From Clostridia bacterium (GTDB lineage: Bacteria > Bacillota > DSM-12270 > Thermacetogeniales > Thermacetogeniaceae), in the NCBI GenBank assembly GCA_902812435.1, contig CADDZA010000010.1, positions 1 through 33,760 of the forward strand: 33,760 nucleotides of DNA. Reading direction: 5' to 3'. Under the pieces are notes generated by a model. It did not search any database, had not been told where the DNA came from, and was given only the letters and a program-made list of their open reading frames with translations. Numbering within the stretch: position 1 is the stretch's first letter; each line of letters opens with the position of its first letter. The translations under genes were made by a program, and so were the position numbers. Below are positions 23,933 to 32,402 of the stretch, in pieces.

Positions 23933-25546
23933 CTATCCTGCCAGCACCTCCGCCAGGCGCAAGAGCACTGCGGCCGCTTCGGCCCTGGTCACCCTCCTTT
24001 CCGCCCGGAAGGTCCGGTCGGGATAGCCGCCGGCAACCCCTTTGGCGTAAGCCACCCCCACGGCCTCTTTCGCCCAGGCCGGGATTTGATCCGCATCGGT
24101 GAAATCCAGCCCTTTCGGCGCCACATCCCCGCATTTTCTTTTAATAATCCGGGCCGTAAGGGCGGCCAGTTCGGCACGGCTCACCGGTTTTTCTCCCGAA
24201 AAGAGCAGGCCGCCGCCCGGCTGCGGGTAGCCGGAAACGAGCCCTTCCCTTAAGGCCACGGCCACGGCCTCCTGCGCCCATTGAGGAATATACCGGCAGT
24301 CCTGGAATTTTACGTCGAGCATGGAAAGATCTTGCTTTGAGGCCCCGTCCGGCTTTAAGAGGCGCACCATCATAGAAGCTATTTCATAGCGGGTTACCTG
24401 CCCTTCGGGTTTAAAAGTCCCGTCGGGATAGCCTGAGGCAACTTTCATTTGTACCAGCCTGGAGACGACCTCCTCCGCCCAGTGGCCCTTGAGATCGCTG
24501 AAAGTCGCCTCCGCACCGGGCTGCGTTTGCCGGCCGGATTCTCCCTGCGAAGGGGTTTGTGGCTGCTTTGCCAGGTCCCCCTTCCCTTCCAGCGCCAGAC
24601 ACGCCCAGAGCACCCAGGTAGCGTCCATGGCGTTCATTGAGGTACCGAAGCTGCCGTCGGCGTTCAGAGACTCATTCATCAGATAGTCGACGGCGCTCTT
24701 CCCCGCGCCGCTTTTCCAAGCCGCCGGGTCCATACCCAGGGTTTTCAGGGTCGCAATCAATTCCGCAGTATCAATTACCGGATCGTCCATACCGGCCACA
24801 AAGCTGCCGTCTGCCTTTTGTTGCCTTTGCATCCAGGCCAGGCCGTTTTGGATGCCATCCTGCACCCGGGGATCTTTCTTCTCCGGGTCCAGGCAGTGCA
24901 GCGCCCTCACCGCCTGGGCGGTGGCCATGAAGTCGGCATAATACTGATCGCCGTCCAGAGACCCCCAGCTGCCGTACCGGGCATTTTGTTCCCTGACATA
25001 CTGTTGGTCCAGGATGTAATTCCTGGCCAGGCCGGTGTTTATCTGATTCATCAATCCGGCCCTGCCTAAAAGTTCAAATGCAGGCATGTTGCTGTAAATG
25101 CTTAACGGACCGGTGTCTTCAAACCCTTTGTCGGTCTGCCTGTCCTTCAGGGCCTGCAGCAGCCGGGCTGCCAGCTCCTTTTCCCCCAGCGCCTGCACGG
25201 CCACCAGGTCCTGGGCGAGCTGTTTCGCCCGCACTTCACCCCCTTTGGACAGATCCTCCCTGGCCGCCTTCAGCACTGCCTCCCGAAGGCTCACTCCCTG
25301 GCGCACCCAGGCAGCAACGTCAACCCCGGCCCGGTTTAAAATGTAGCAGGCATACGCACCCACGCCAACGTCAGAATTCACCACTCCGTTCTGGAGGTAT
25401 TCCCGGCATAAAAACTGCACTGTCTTATCCCGCAGCGCGGAACCACCGGCCGCCTCCATCCGGCCCGCGCCCACACACACCACCAGCAGGGCAACGACCA
25501 GCCAAACCGCCATTGCAAAAACCGGCAACCGCCTGCCTTTTTCCAA
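23933..25546 (-). CDS. SLH-anchored alpha/alpha-barrel surface protein
   Basis: A 537-residue exported protein and paralogue of the next gene. A signal peptide (about 5-30) is followed by an alpha/alpha-barrel domain (about 36-325) with the same repeats (FMATAQAVRALHCLD, GLAWMQRQQKADGSF) and an alignable N-terminus (TVQFLCREYLQNGVVNSDVG versus AVQFLYNEYAQKGINNSDNG). Three SLH motifs lie at about 348-400, 413-470 and 479-535. It lacks the BIG2 and DUF4430 domains. I chose TTG at 25546: AAGGGGGTG lies seven bases before it, while the open frame further upstream runs through the riboswitch terminator. It is the first gene after riboswitch 1. It probably binds corrinoid or helps the larger protein at the S-layer. 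Confidence 0.8.
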   Translation of the reverse strand: MEKGRRLPVFAMAVWLVVALLVVCVGAGRMEAAGGSALRDKTVQFLCREYLQNGVVNSDVGVGAYACYILNRAGVDVAAWVRQGVSLREAVLKAAREDLSKGGEVRAKQLAQDLVAVQALGEKELAARLLQALKDRQTDKGFEDTGPLSIYSNMPAFELLGRAGLMNQINTGLARNYILDQQYVREQNARYGSWGSLDGDQYYADFMATAQAVRALHCLDPEKKDPRVQDGIQNGLAWMQRQQKADGSFVAGMDDPVIDTAELIATLKTLGMDPAAWKSGAGKSAVDYLMNESLNADGSFGTSMNAMDATWVLWACLALEGKGDLAKQPQTPSQGESGRQTQPGAEATFSDLKGHWAEEVVSRLVQMKVASGYPDGTFKPEGQVTRYEIASMMVRLLKPDGASKQDLSMLDVKFQDCRYIPQWAQEAVAVALREGLVSGYPQPGGGLLFSGEKPVSRAELAALTARIIKRKCGDVAPKGLDFTDADQIPAWAKEAVGVAYAKGVAGGYPDRTFRAERRVTRAEAAAVLLRLAEVLAG

Positions 25547-25615
25547 AAAAACACCCCCTTGCTTGATCATGTGGATCTTCTGTTTTCCGACAGCCTCTCG
25601 TCCGCTAATCCCTCT

Positions 25616-25694
25616 TAAATAATTTAGAAACCCCGGTCCTGCGCGAACCGGGGTGTCTCTCACTCGAATCCGAATACCGAGCGTAAGAGACACC
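25616..25694 (-). terminator. Expression platform of riboswitch 1: terminator and competing hairpin
   Basis: On the minus strand ACCCCGGT... ACCGGGGT (25654-25647 with 25637-25630) forms an 8-base stem followed by TTTCTAAATTATTT. Just upstream GGTGTCTCT (25694-25686) can pair with AGAGACACC (25660-25652), which shares three bases with the terminator stem. This is a plausible terminator/antiterminator pair downstream of the aptamer, though the overlap is short and the U-tract is interrupted. Confidence 0.6.
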
Positions 25695-25726
25695 TCCCCA
25701 TCACGCGTAGATCAACGGTGTCCGTC

Positions 25727-25974
25727 GAACAGGCAGGTCTCCTGGCTCGGGTTCATCGCCCCTCCTGCGCCTTCCCGCCCGGCACTCAACGCTATTTACA
25801 ACTCGGGCAAAACATCAGCTTTTTAAACTGAGTCCAGCCCATTCGTAATTACGCTTAATTGACTGCCGGGCAGTGGCACCTGCAGGAGGGCTCCCCATCA
25901 CAGTGGCGGGACCGCGCCGGATTCGCACCGGCTTCCCTCTCCCCCGGAAGACACACTCCCGGGGTCACCTGTTC
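25727..25974 (-). promoter_or_regulatory. Cobalamin riboswitch 1
   Basis: A minus-strand adenosylcobalamin-type aptamer. The closing stem P1 is GAACAGG/CCTGTTC at the two ends. The B12-box-like GCCAGGAGACCTGCC lies near the 3' end (about 25747-25733), and the conserved core GCCACTGTGATGGGGAGCC is present. It controls the SLH/ECF block that starts at 25546. It matches riboswitch 2 nearly base for base. No clear promoter lies between it and the upstream radical SAM gene, which ends 75 bases before. Confidence 0.93.
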
Positions 25975-26049
25975 CGCACTATTCAGTTTTGCCGATTTTC
26001 CTTTTCGATTTGATCTTCGACGTCTCCGCCGAAAATCCTTCAAATCCTT

Positions 26050-27153
26050 TCAAAGTTTACCAACCTGTCTCGCCCACTCCCAAAAGATTTTCTTCAAGCG
26101 GCAATCCCCTTTATAGGGCCGGTCCACCCGGCCTGTATAAGCATAAGCGCGAGCCAGGCAACCTCCCGCGCAAAACCGGCTCTCAGAGCAATCCCTGCAT
26201 CCTGCTATTAATTCTGCCTTTCGCTGAAACCATGCTTTCCCGGCTACAGCCTCAGCCAGGGAAAAGCCGGCATCGGCAACATTGCCCAGATAAAAATCGC
26301 TCAGACCGCTAAGGGAAGCACAGGGATACACAGACCCGTCAGGCATCACCGCCATGCTCCTGCCTGTTGTTGCGTAACAGTAGTGTTCCTTCGCCACCCC
26401 CTGCAGCAGCTGGCGGCACAGCCTTTCTGCCTCGCGAAACCTGATCCGTGCCCCCCCAAGCCGCTCCAGTTCCTCCGACCGGCAAAGAGCCGCCCGCACC
26501 TGATCCTCGAGCAAATTCAAATCCGGTTCCGTTACCACGGCACCAGCCGCCCTGCCCAGGGGACGTAAGAGATCGAGGGAGATCCCGTAGATATTGCCCA
26601 GGTAAGCAGCGTATTCAACCAGGCGCGGGAGAGAGCAGGTGTTTTCCGCGGTCAAAACCACCGTCAGGCCAACCATGATCCCTTCCGCAGCGAGGTTCTG
26701 CAGGCCACGGACCACGGCGAGAGTAGAACCCCCGCCCCCATTGAAGGGCCGTAACAAGTCGTTCACCTCGGGAGGCCCGTCAAGGCTCACCCCCAAACCG
26801 ATCTGCAGCCTTTTTATCTCCCGCGCCAGAGCCCGGTCGATCAGCGTCCCATTGGTCTGGAGCTGGAAAGTGATGGAACCCCGGTAGTTCTTAAGGTATG
26901 CAACCACCCTTCTGACCAGAGGAAAGTTCAATAGGGGCTCTCCGCCGGAAAACTGAATTTTTAAGGACCGGCTCCTTGCGGCAACGTAGTCCACCGCCCG
27001 CATGGCCACCTCCCAGGGCATGTATTCCTTCGCTTCTCCTCCCCAGGCGTAACAGTAGCGGCAGCGCAGATTGCAATCACCGGTGACCAGCAAAATGAGG
27101 CAGATAGTCTCATCCCCCACCGCTTCCCCTACTTCAGTGGCGGGTAAACCCAT
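26050..27153 (-). CDS. Radical SAM/SPASM domain protein
   Basis: A 367-residue radical SAM enzyme. DCNLRCRYCYAW gives C27-x3-C31-x2-C34, and FSGGEPL (68-74) is the SAM-contacting motif. The C-terminal SPASM domain shows Cys278 (YPCAS), Cys319, Cys322, Cys328, Cys332 and Cys351, matching the pattern for two auxiliary Fe-S clusters, as in anaerobic sulfatase maturases and peptide-modifying enzymes. It overlaps the end of the substrate-binding protein gene by 25 bases and shares the cobalamin-controlled transcript with CobN. SPASM enzymes usually modify a peptide or protein; its target may be a partner protein of this operon, but none is obvious and no short precursor gene was seen. A role in corrinoid chemistry is an alternative. 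Confidence 0.88.
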   Translation of the reverse strand: MGLPATEVGEAVGDETICLILLVTGDCNLRCRYCYAWGGEAKEYMPWEVAMRAVDYVAARSRSLKIQFSGGEPLLNFPLVRRVVAYLKNYRGSITFQLQTNGTLIDRALAREIKRLQIGLGVSLDGPPEVNDLLRPFNGGGGSTLAVVRGLQNLAAEGIMVGLTVVLTAENTCSLPRLVEYAAYLGNIYGISLDLLRPLGRAAGAVVTEPDLNLLEDQVRAALCRSEELERLGGARIRFREAERLCRQLLQGVAKEHYCYATTGRSMAVMPDGSVYPCASLSGLSDFYLGNVADAGFSLAEAVAGKAWFQRKAELIAGCRDCSESRFCAGGCLARAYAYTGRVDRPYKGDCRLKKIFWEWARQVGKL

Positions 27154-28211
27154 ACGCCTTTAAGCTCCTCGCCGTAGAACCTTTTGAGCATCTCTTTATG
27201 CACCGCTTCGGGCTCTACGCCCCGGAAGAGCTCCGGGTGCAGCCACTTGGCGATGTAGTACTCCCCCGCTGCTCCACGCGGGGCGCAGGTAATCTTAGCG
27301 CTGATCAGGAATACCCGGCCTTTTTTCACCGCATTTGTGTTCTTGAGCGCCGGCCGCCGCATTATCTGCTGCCGGATTTCCTCCAGTTTCCTAACATCTC
27401 CTCTCCAACCTGTTTCCGGAGCGCTGATGTACTTGATGATCACATCGGGGTTCTTGGCCGCAACCCATTCCGGGCTCACCACCGGGTAAGCGATTCCCTG
27501 GTCGGCAGCAATGTTGATCCCCCCGGCCCACTCAATAAGCGGGTGCGCCCCCGAGCTGGGGCCGTTAGTGCTCCAGGGGGTGCTATTTTCCCAGTATACT
27601 TTCGGCCTTTGGCGGGCACCCAACCTCCTTGTACGCTCCTTCACCCTGGACCAGTGCCATTCTATGTAGGCGGCGTAAGCGTTGGCCCGCTGCACGCAGT
27701 TGAAAACGGTCCCCAGCGTCCTGATCTCGGCCGGGAGAAGGCTGGTTTTGCAGCCGTAAATCCTGAGGCACGGAACACCAGCTCGCTCCAGTTGACCTCT
27801 CAGTCTGGGTTCGAGGAAGCCCTCGATTACCAGATCCGGTCTCAGGGCCAATATCTTTTCCACGCTCGGTGTGCTTGACGCCCCTACTGAAGGAAGCCTG
27901 TTCACATAGGCCGGCCACTGCTCCTTTTCTTTCGTCCAGTTGTCTACCGCCACCACTTTTTTTTCAACCCCGAGGGCTCTCAGGATCTCGGCATTAAACC
28001 CGCCCAGCACCACCACCCGCCGGGGCGGGCAGGAAACACGCACCGTGCTCTTCTCAGTCTTCCCGTCGGCGGTGACGAAATACTGAGAGACAGTGACCTT
28101 TTTTTGCGAAGCCGCTCCTGCGGGGAAAACAGCGGCCGCTAAGAGCACCACAGCCAATACCGCCGCGCCAATAACTGCCCAACGGTGCCGCAAAATAGAA
28201 CCCAACATCAC
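27129..28211 (-). CDS. ABC transporter substrate-binding protein (BtuF/FepB type)
   Basis: A 360-residue exported binding protein of the Peripla_BP_2 class (corrinoid, haem or siderophore binders). A signal sequence lies at about 8-35 (AVIGAAVLAVVLLAAAVFPAGAAS); no lipobox cysteine is seen. The domain starts RVVVLGGFNAEILRALGVEKKVVAVDNW and includes the typical VEKILALRPDLVIEGF segment. The family usually delivers ligand to BtuCD-type permeases, but no such permease or ATPase gene lies in this window. GTG (or the next ATG) follows AGGAGG by about ten bases. The gene sits 54 bases after CobN. It may bind a corrinoid or a metal-tetrapyrrole; the exact ligand is not visible. Confidence 0.85.
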   Translation of the reverse strand: MMLGSILRHRWAVIGAAVLAVVLLAAAVFPAGAASQKKVTVSQYFVTADGKTEKSTVRVSCPPRRVVVLGGFNAEILRALGVEKKVVAVDNWTKEKEQWPAYVNRLPSVGASSTPSVEKILALRPDLVIEGFLEPRLRGQLERAGVPCLRIYGCKTSLLPAEIRTLGTVFNCVQRANAYAAYIEWHWSRVKERTRRLGARQRPKVYWENSTPWSTNGPSSGAHPLIEWAGGINIAADQGIAYPVVSPEWVAAKNPDVIIKYISAPETGWRGDVRKLEEIRQQIMRRPALKNTNAVKKGRVFLISAKITCAPRGAAGEYYIAKWLHPELFRGVEPEAVHKEMLKRFYGEELKGVWVYPPLK

Positions 28212-28265
28212 GAACTCAGAACCTCCTTTTTCTCGCCTGTTTCTTTTCTTGTGAATTTCCCATAC

Positions 28266-31200
28266 CTAAATCTCGGTTCGCGCCTCCAGTTCTGCCTCAA
28301 TATCCAGGTAGAGGTCTCTCAGGGCCTCCGCCATCTCCCGGTCTGCCTGCCACATCCCCCGCTCGATCGCTTCCAGCAGGTGTTCCGTGATGTTCTGGAG
28401 GGCCCAGGGATTAACCTCCTTAAACCAGTGCTGCATGGCGGGGTCGAGGGCGTACTTCCGCGCCAGCTCCTCATACATCCAGCCCTCCAGGACTTCGGCT
28501 GTGGCGTCCCACCCAAAGGCCACCTCCACCAGGTGGGAAAGGTCTCCCGCCCCTTTGTAGCCGTGCCTCTTCATGCTCTCGATCCATTTGGGGTTGAGAA
28601 GCCTGCTCCGGAAGATGAACCTGGCTTCCTCTCCAAGCGTGCGGACCCGCACCCGCGCCGGGTCGGAGCTGTCCCCGCTGAAAGAGGCCGGCAAAGAGCC
28701 CCTCACAGCCTTCACCGCTGCCACCATTCCCCCGTGGTAGGAGTAAAAATCGTCGCTGTCAAACATGTCGATCTCCCGGGTGTCCTCGTTTTTCACGGTT
28801 GCCTCCAAAGTCGCCAGGCGCCGGCGGAATGATTCCCGGGCGTCCTCACCATAGGCCTGCCTGCTGTAGGCGCAGCCTCCCCAGGTGATGTAGACCTCAG
28901 CAAGGTCCTTTTCGTCCTTCCAGTTTTTTGCAGTGACGAGGTTGCTCACACCTGCTCCGTAGCACCCCGGACGGTCGCTGAAGACCCGCCAGAGGGACAT
29001 GATCCGGGCGCGCTCCGGATCCATCCCGGCGCTCACTTTTTCTTTCACTTCAGCCTTTACGTGAGCAGCCACAAAATTCAGTTCTTCAGGCTCAGCTAAA
29101 GAGGCCACCATTTCTACCGCCTGATCTAGAAGGTGGATGACATTGAGAAAAGCGTCCCGGAACATCCCGCTCGCCCGGATGGTGACATCGATTCGCGGCC
29201 GCCCCAGTTCCTCCAGGGGAATTATCTCTAATCCCTTTACCCGCCCGCTTTTCTCCCAGACCGGGCGCACCCCCATGAGGTAGAGGGCCTCGGCAACATC
29301 ATCACCTCCTGTACGCATATTATTGGTACACCAGATTACCATGCCCACACTCTCGGGATATTTTCCTTCAGCTTGACGATACCGCCCCAGCAAGGCATCG
29401 GCCAGCACCTGTCCGGTTCGCCAGGCAGCCTGCGTAGGGATTGCCTGGGGATCAAGGGAATAGAAGTTGCGCCCGGTCGGGAGGATCTCGGCCATCCCCC
29501 GCGTCGGCGCCCCGGAGGGCCCGGGCGGGATATAGGCTCCTTTCAAAGCCTCTAGGGAATTAGCAACTTCCTTTGTTGTGGCCCCCACGGCCGGAACCAA
29601 ATTTTCAGCGAGATATGCCAGTATCCGGCCGATCCCCTCGTCTTCCCTCCCCAGTACCTGCCTGATAACTGCACCCACCTTTTCCCTGGCATAGTCTTCT
29701 CCCGCAAAAGCCTCGAGAAGTGCTCGGGCCTTCCCGTCGATCTCTTCCAGGATCTCGCCGTAGGTGCAGTTATGCTCACTTGAAAAATATCCGGGGTTTT
29801 CCAAAAGAGCGGCATAGTCATGGCCCAAGAACCCGGCCACTTGCTCGCGCAGGGAAGGAACTGCTCCGTTAGGCAACCTGGTGAGGGCAAGCAGCATCTC
29901 CACGAGCCGGTCGCCTTTGGGGGGTTGGCCCAGGGTATGGAGCCCGTCGCGGATCAGGGTGTCCTTGACTTCGCAGAGGTAGGTATGGAGGCACTCCAGG
30001 AAGTTCTCCCAGTCTTTCTCGGCCCCTTCCTTGGAGATGCCGAGGTCGTGGTCGAGATGGGCAGCCTCCACCCGCTCCCAGATCAGGCCGCGCAAGTCCG
30101 GGAGCTTTGAGGGGTCGAGGGTCTTGGCGGCATGGTAATCCTTAACCAGCGCCTCCACTTCAGCCAGTTCGTCGTAAGTGTCGGCCTTGGTCATCACAGG
30201 GATGAGGTGGTCGATGATGCAGGCGTGGGAGCGCCGCTTGGCCTGGGTTCCCTCGCCGGGGTTGTTGATGATGTAGGGGTAAACGTGAGGCAGATCCGGG
30301 AAAACAAGGTCCGGGAAGCAGGCCTGGGAGAGCCCGACCCCTTTGCCGGGAAGCCATTCCAGGGAGCCGTGCTTGCCGATGTGGAAGACGAGATCGGCCT
30401 GGAATTCGTCCCGCAGCCACCGGTAGTAAGCAAGGTAGTGGTGAGGAGGAGCCAAATCGGGGCTGTGGTAGATGCGAGAAGGATCTTCGAGAAAGCCGCG
30501 CACAGGCTGGATGCCGATGAAGATGTTCCCCAGGAAGACGCCCGGCACGAGCAGGTGCTTTCCGTAAGCAAAAACCTCCCCAGGAGGGTCACCCCAATCT
30601 CTTGCCAGCATTTCCCGGGCCCGGGCCGGAAAAGCGGCAAACCATTTTTCGTAAGTTTCCTGCTCTACCCGTACTGCCGCCCGGCAGTCCAGCTCCCTGG
30701 GGTCGAGCCAGCCCCGCTCGTTGGTGAGGCCGGAGAGGATTTTTTCCATCAGCGCCGCCCCGTCGGGGGGGAGGTCCTCCACCCGGTAACCTGCCTCCTT
30801 CAAATCCACCAGCAGGCGGTGGACGCTCGCCGGGGTGTCCAGGCCGAAAGCGCAGCCGATGCGGTCGTTGCGGGGCGGGTAGTTGTGGAGGATGATGGCA
30901 ACCCTTTTCTCCCGGTTAGGCTTGTGCCTGAGCCTTGCCCAGCGCAAGGCTAGAGAGGCTACCTTTTTCACCCGCTCCCCTACGGGGACGTACTTGCTCA
31001 ACGTTGCTCCGGTAAGGAGATCCTGCTCTTCTTCCTCCCGGGTGGCGATGGGAACGGTGATCAGGGCGCCGTCAAACTCGGGGAGGGCGACGCTCATCAC
31101 CACATCCAGCGGGCCGAGTCCCTGCAGATTCTCATCCCACTCAGGATAGGAAGTGAGGGAAACAATGGCCTTGATCAAGGGCACACCTAGCTCCCGGTAA

Positions 31201-32036
31201 AAGTTCTCCCCTGCCGCTCGACCGAAGGTAGGAGTAGCCATTGTTTGGGAAAACATCAGGGTGTTTACCACCGCGTCAACCACCGGCCGGCCATCCTTAC
31301 AGAAATAATTCGCGATCACCCATTCAATTCCCCGGCTCCCGATCTCGTCATTCCTCGTGGCATAAAGAAAAACCGGTAAGGCTATACCTCCCTGGTTTTC
31401 AATTTCCCGGATCAGCTCGTCGACGAAACCGGTGTTCCCCGCCACCCAGTAGCTCTGGTAGAAGAGGATCCCGATTACAGGCCCCTTCTTCTCCTTGATC
31501 TTTTCTTCCAGGTACGCCGCAAGAGCGCTCTCCTCCCGGAAGTCGGGGTGGTAGAGACCCTCCCAGGGCAGGGGTTTTGGCTCCTCTACCGGGAGGTCCT
31601 TGCCGAGGAAGCGGTTGGCCGCCCACAGGAGGAGGTTCCTGAAGTTGGCTTCACCGCCGTAGCTGACGTATGAGCACACGAGGCGGTATTCGTCGGGTGG
31701 AAGCGAACTCAACCCTAACAACTCGGAAACATTATCCCCGGTTAAAGGCATAACAGCCAGAGGAATGCCCCTCTCCCGGGCGAGCCTTGTGAGCAGCTCG
31801 AAGCCGGGTAGGGAATCAGGGCCACCCATCAGGTGGAGAACAAGCAAGTGACATTGGGGAACGAGCCGGAGCAGTTCTCCGATGCTTTCGGCGCCCTGCA
31901 GATCCCGCTTCGCCCGGGCAAAGACCTCGATTAAAGGGCCATGTTCAGAGGTCAAGGACTTAACGGCGCGGCTTAAGTTGACTAACTCCCCTTCGATGGC
32001 AGTGTAAAACAAAATCTTCAGAATCTTCAGACCCAA
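28266..32036 (-). CDS. cobN: CobN-type cobaltochelatase large subunit
   Basis: A 1256-residue protein of the CobN/ChlH/BchH family, the large porphyrin- or corrin-binding chelatase subunit. Hallmarks are HIGKHGSLEWLPGKGVGLSQ (about residue 555) and INNPGEGTQAKRRSHACIID a little later; the length is normal for CobN and the C-terminus (MQHWFKEVNPWALQNITEH) is complete. The start is a TTG at 32036 with AAAGGGGGT before it. In aerobic B12 synthesis CobN inserts cobalt with the AAA subunits CobS and CobT; neither is in this window. Here it shares a riboswitch-controlled transcript with a binding protein and a radical SAM enzyme, so a role in corrinoid or other tetrapyrrole metal handling is inferred. 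The partner ATPase may be elsewhere in the genome. Confidence 0.93.
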   Translation of the reverse strand: MGLKILKILFYTAIEGELVNLSRAVKSLTSEHGPLIEVFARAKRDLQGAESIGELLRLVPQCHLLVLHLMGGPDSLPGFELLTRLARERGIPLAVMPLTGDNVSELLGLSSLPPDEYRLVCSYVSYGGEANFRNLLLWAANRFLGKDLPVEEPKPLPWEGLYHPDFREESALAAYLEEKIKEKKGPVIGILFYQSYWVAGNTGFVDELIREIENQGGIALPVFLYATRNDEIGSRGIEWVIANYFCKDGRPVVDAVVNTLMFSQTMATPTFGRAAGENFYRELGVPLIKAIVSLTSYPEWDENLQGLGPLDVVMSVALPEFDGALITVPIATREEEEQDLLTGATLSKYVPVGERVKKVASLALRWARLRHKPNREKRVAIILHNYPPRNDRIGCAFGLDTPASVHRLLVDLKEAGYRVEDLPPDGAALMEKILSGLTNERGWLDPRELDCRAAVRVEQETYEKWFAAFPARAREMLARDWGDPPGEVFAYGKHLLVPGVFLGNIFIGIQPVRGFLEDPSRIYHSPDLAPPHHYLAYYRWLRDEFQADLVFHIGKHGSLEWLPGKGVGLSQACFPDLVFPDLPHVYPYIINNPGEGTQAKRRSHACIIDHLIPVMTKADTYDELAEVEALVKDYHAAKTLDPSKLPDLRGLIWERVEAAHLDHDLGISKEGAEKDWENFLECLHTYLCEVKDTLIRDGLHTLGQPPKGDRLVEMLLALTRLPNGAVPSLREQVAGFLGHDYAALLENPGYFSSEHNCTYGEILEEIDGKARALLEAFAGEDYAREKVGAVIRQVLGREDEGIGRILAYLAENLVPAVGATTKEVANSLEALKGAYIPPGPSGAPTRGMAEILPTGRNFYSLDPQAIPTQAAWRTGQVLADALLGRYRQAEGKYPESVGMVIWCTNNMRTGGDDVAEALYLMGVRPVWEKSGRVKGLEIIPLEELGRPRIDVTIRASGMFRDAFLNVIHLLDQAVEMVASLAEPEELNFVAAHVKAEVKEKVSAGMDPERARIMSLWRVFSDRPGCYGAGVSNLVTAKNWKDEKDLAEVYITWGGCAYSRQAYGEDARESFRRRLATLEATVKNEDTREIDMFDSDDFYSYHGGMVAAVKAVRGSLPASFSGDSSDPARVRVRTLGEEARFIFRSRLLNPKWIESMKRHGYKGAGDLSHLVEVAFGWDATAEVLEGWMYEELARKYALDPAMQHWFKEVNPWALQNITEHLLEAIERGMWQADREMAEALRDLYLDIEAELEARTEI

Positions 32037-32060
32037 GAGCGCTACCCCCTTTGACAGGCC

Positions 32061-32141
32061 AAATAAAAATCAAAAACCCCGCCTGCCACGACGGGGTTCA
32101 CTCAAAAGGCTAAAACCTCCTTACCTATCCGCGTAGGCAGG
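32061..32141 (-). terminator. Expression platform of riboswitch 2: terminator and antiterminator
   Basis: On the minus strand AACCCCG (32098-32092) pairs with CGGGGTT (32081-32075), followed by TTTTGATTTTTATTT: a clear terminator just before cobN. The loop contains CGTGGCAGG (32090-32082). An upstream segment CCTGCCTACG (32141-32132) can pair with it over nine bases with one bulge, which would break the terminator. This is a well-formed transcription-attenuation switch. Confidence 0.8.
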
Positions 32142-32153
32142 TACGGCCAAGAC

Positions 32154-32402
32154 GGAACAGGCAGGTCTCCTGGCTCTGGCTCATCGCCCCTCCTGCGCCT
32201 TCCCGCCCGGCACTCAACGTTATTTACAACTCGGGCAAAACATCAGCTTTTTAAACTGAGTCCAGCCCATTCGTAATTACGCTTAATTGACTGCCGGGCA
32301 GTGGCACCTGCAGGAGGGCTCCCCATCACAGTGGCGGGACCGCGCCGGATTTGCACCGGCTTCCCTCTCCCCCGGGATGCCGCTCCCGGGGTCACCTGTT
32401 CC
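32154..32402 (-). promoter_or_regulatory. Cobalamin riboswitch 2
   Basis: A minus-strand cobalamin aptamer. The closing stem is GGAACAGG/CCTGTTCC. The B12-box-like AGCCAGGAGACCTGCC and the conserved GCCACTGTGATGGGGAGCC core are present. It precedes the cobN operon and is nearly identical to riboswitch 1; most differences are in one peripheral stem (near 32370-32390) and keep pairing. No clear promoter could be identified upstream. Confidence 0.93.

Noticed and set aside
25727-32402. The two long matching segments as ends of a composite transposon
   Set aside because: They are direct copies of a cobalamin riboswitch and its upstream flank; no transposase, terminal inverted repeats or target duplications are seen.
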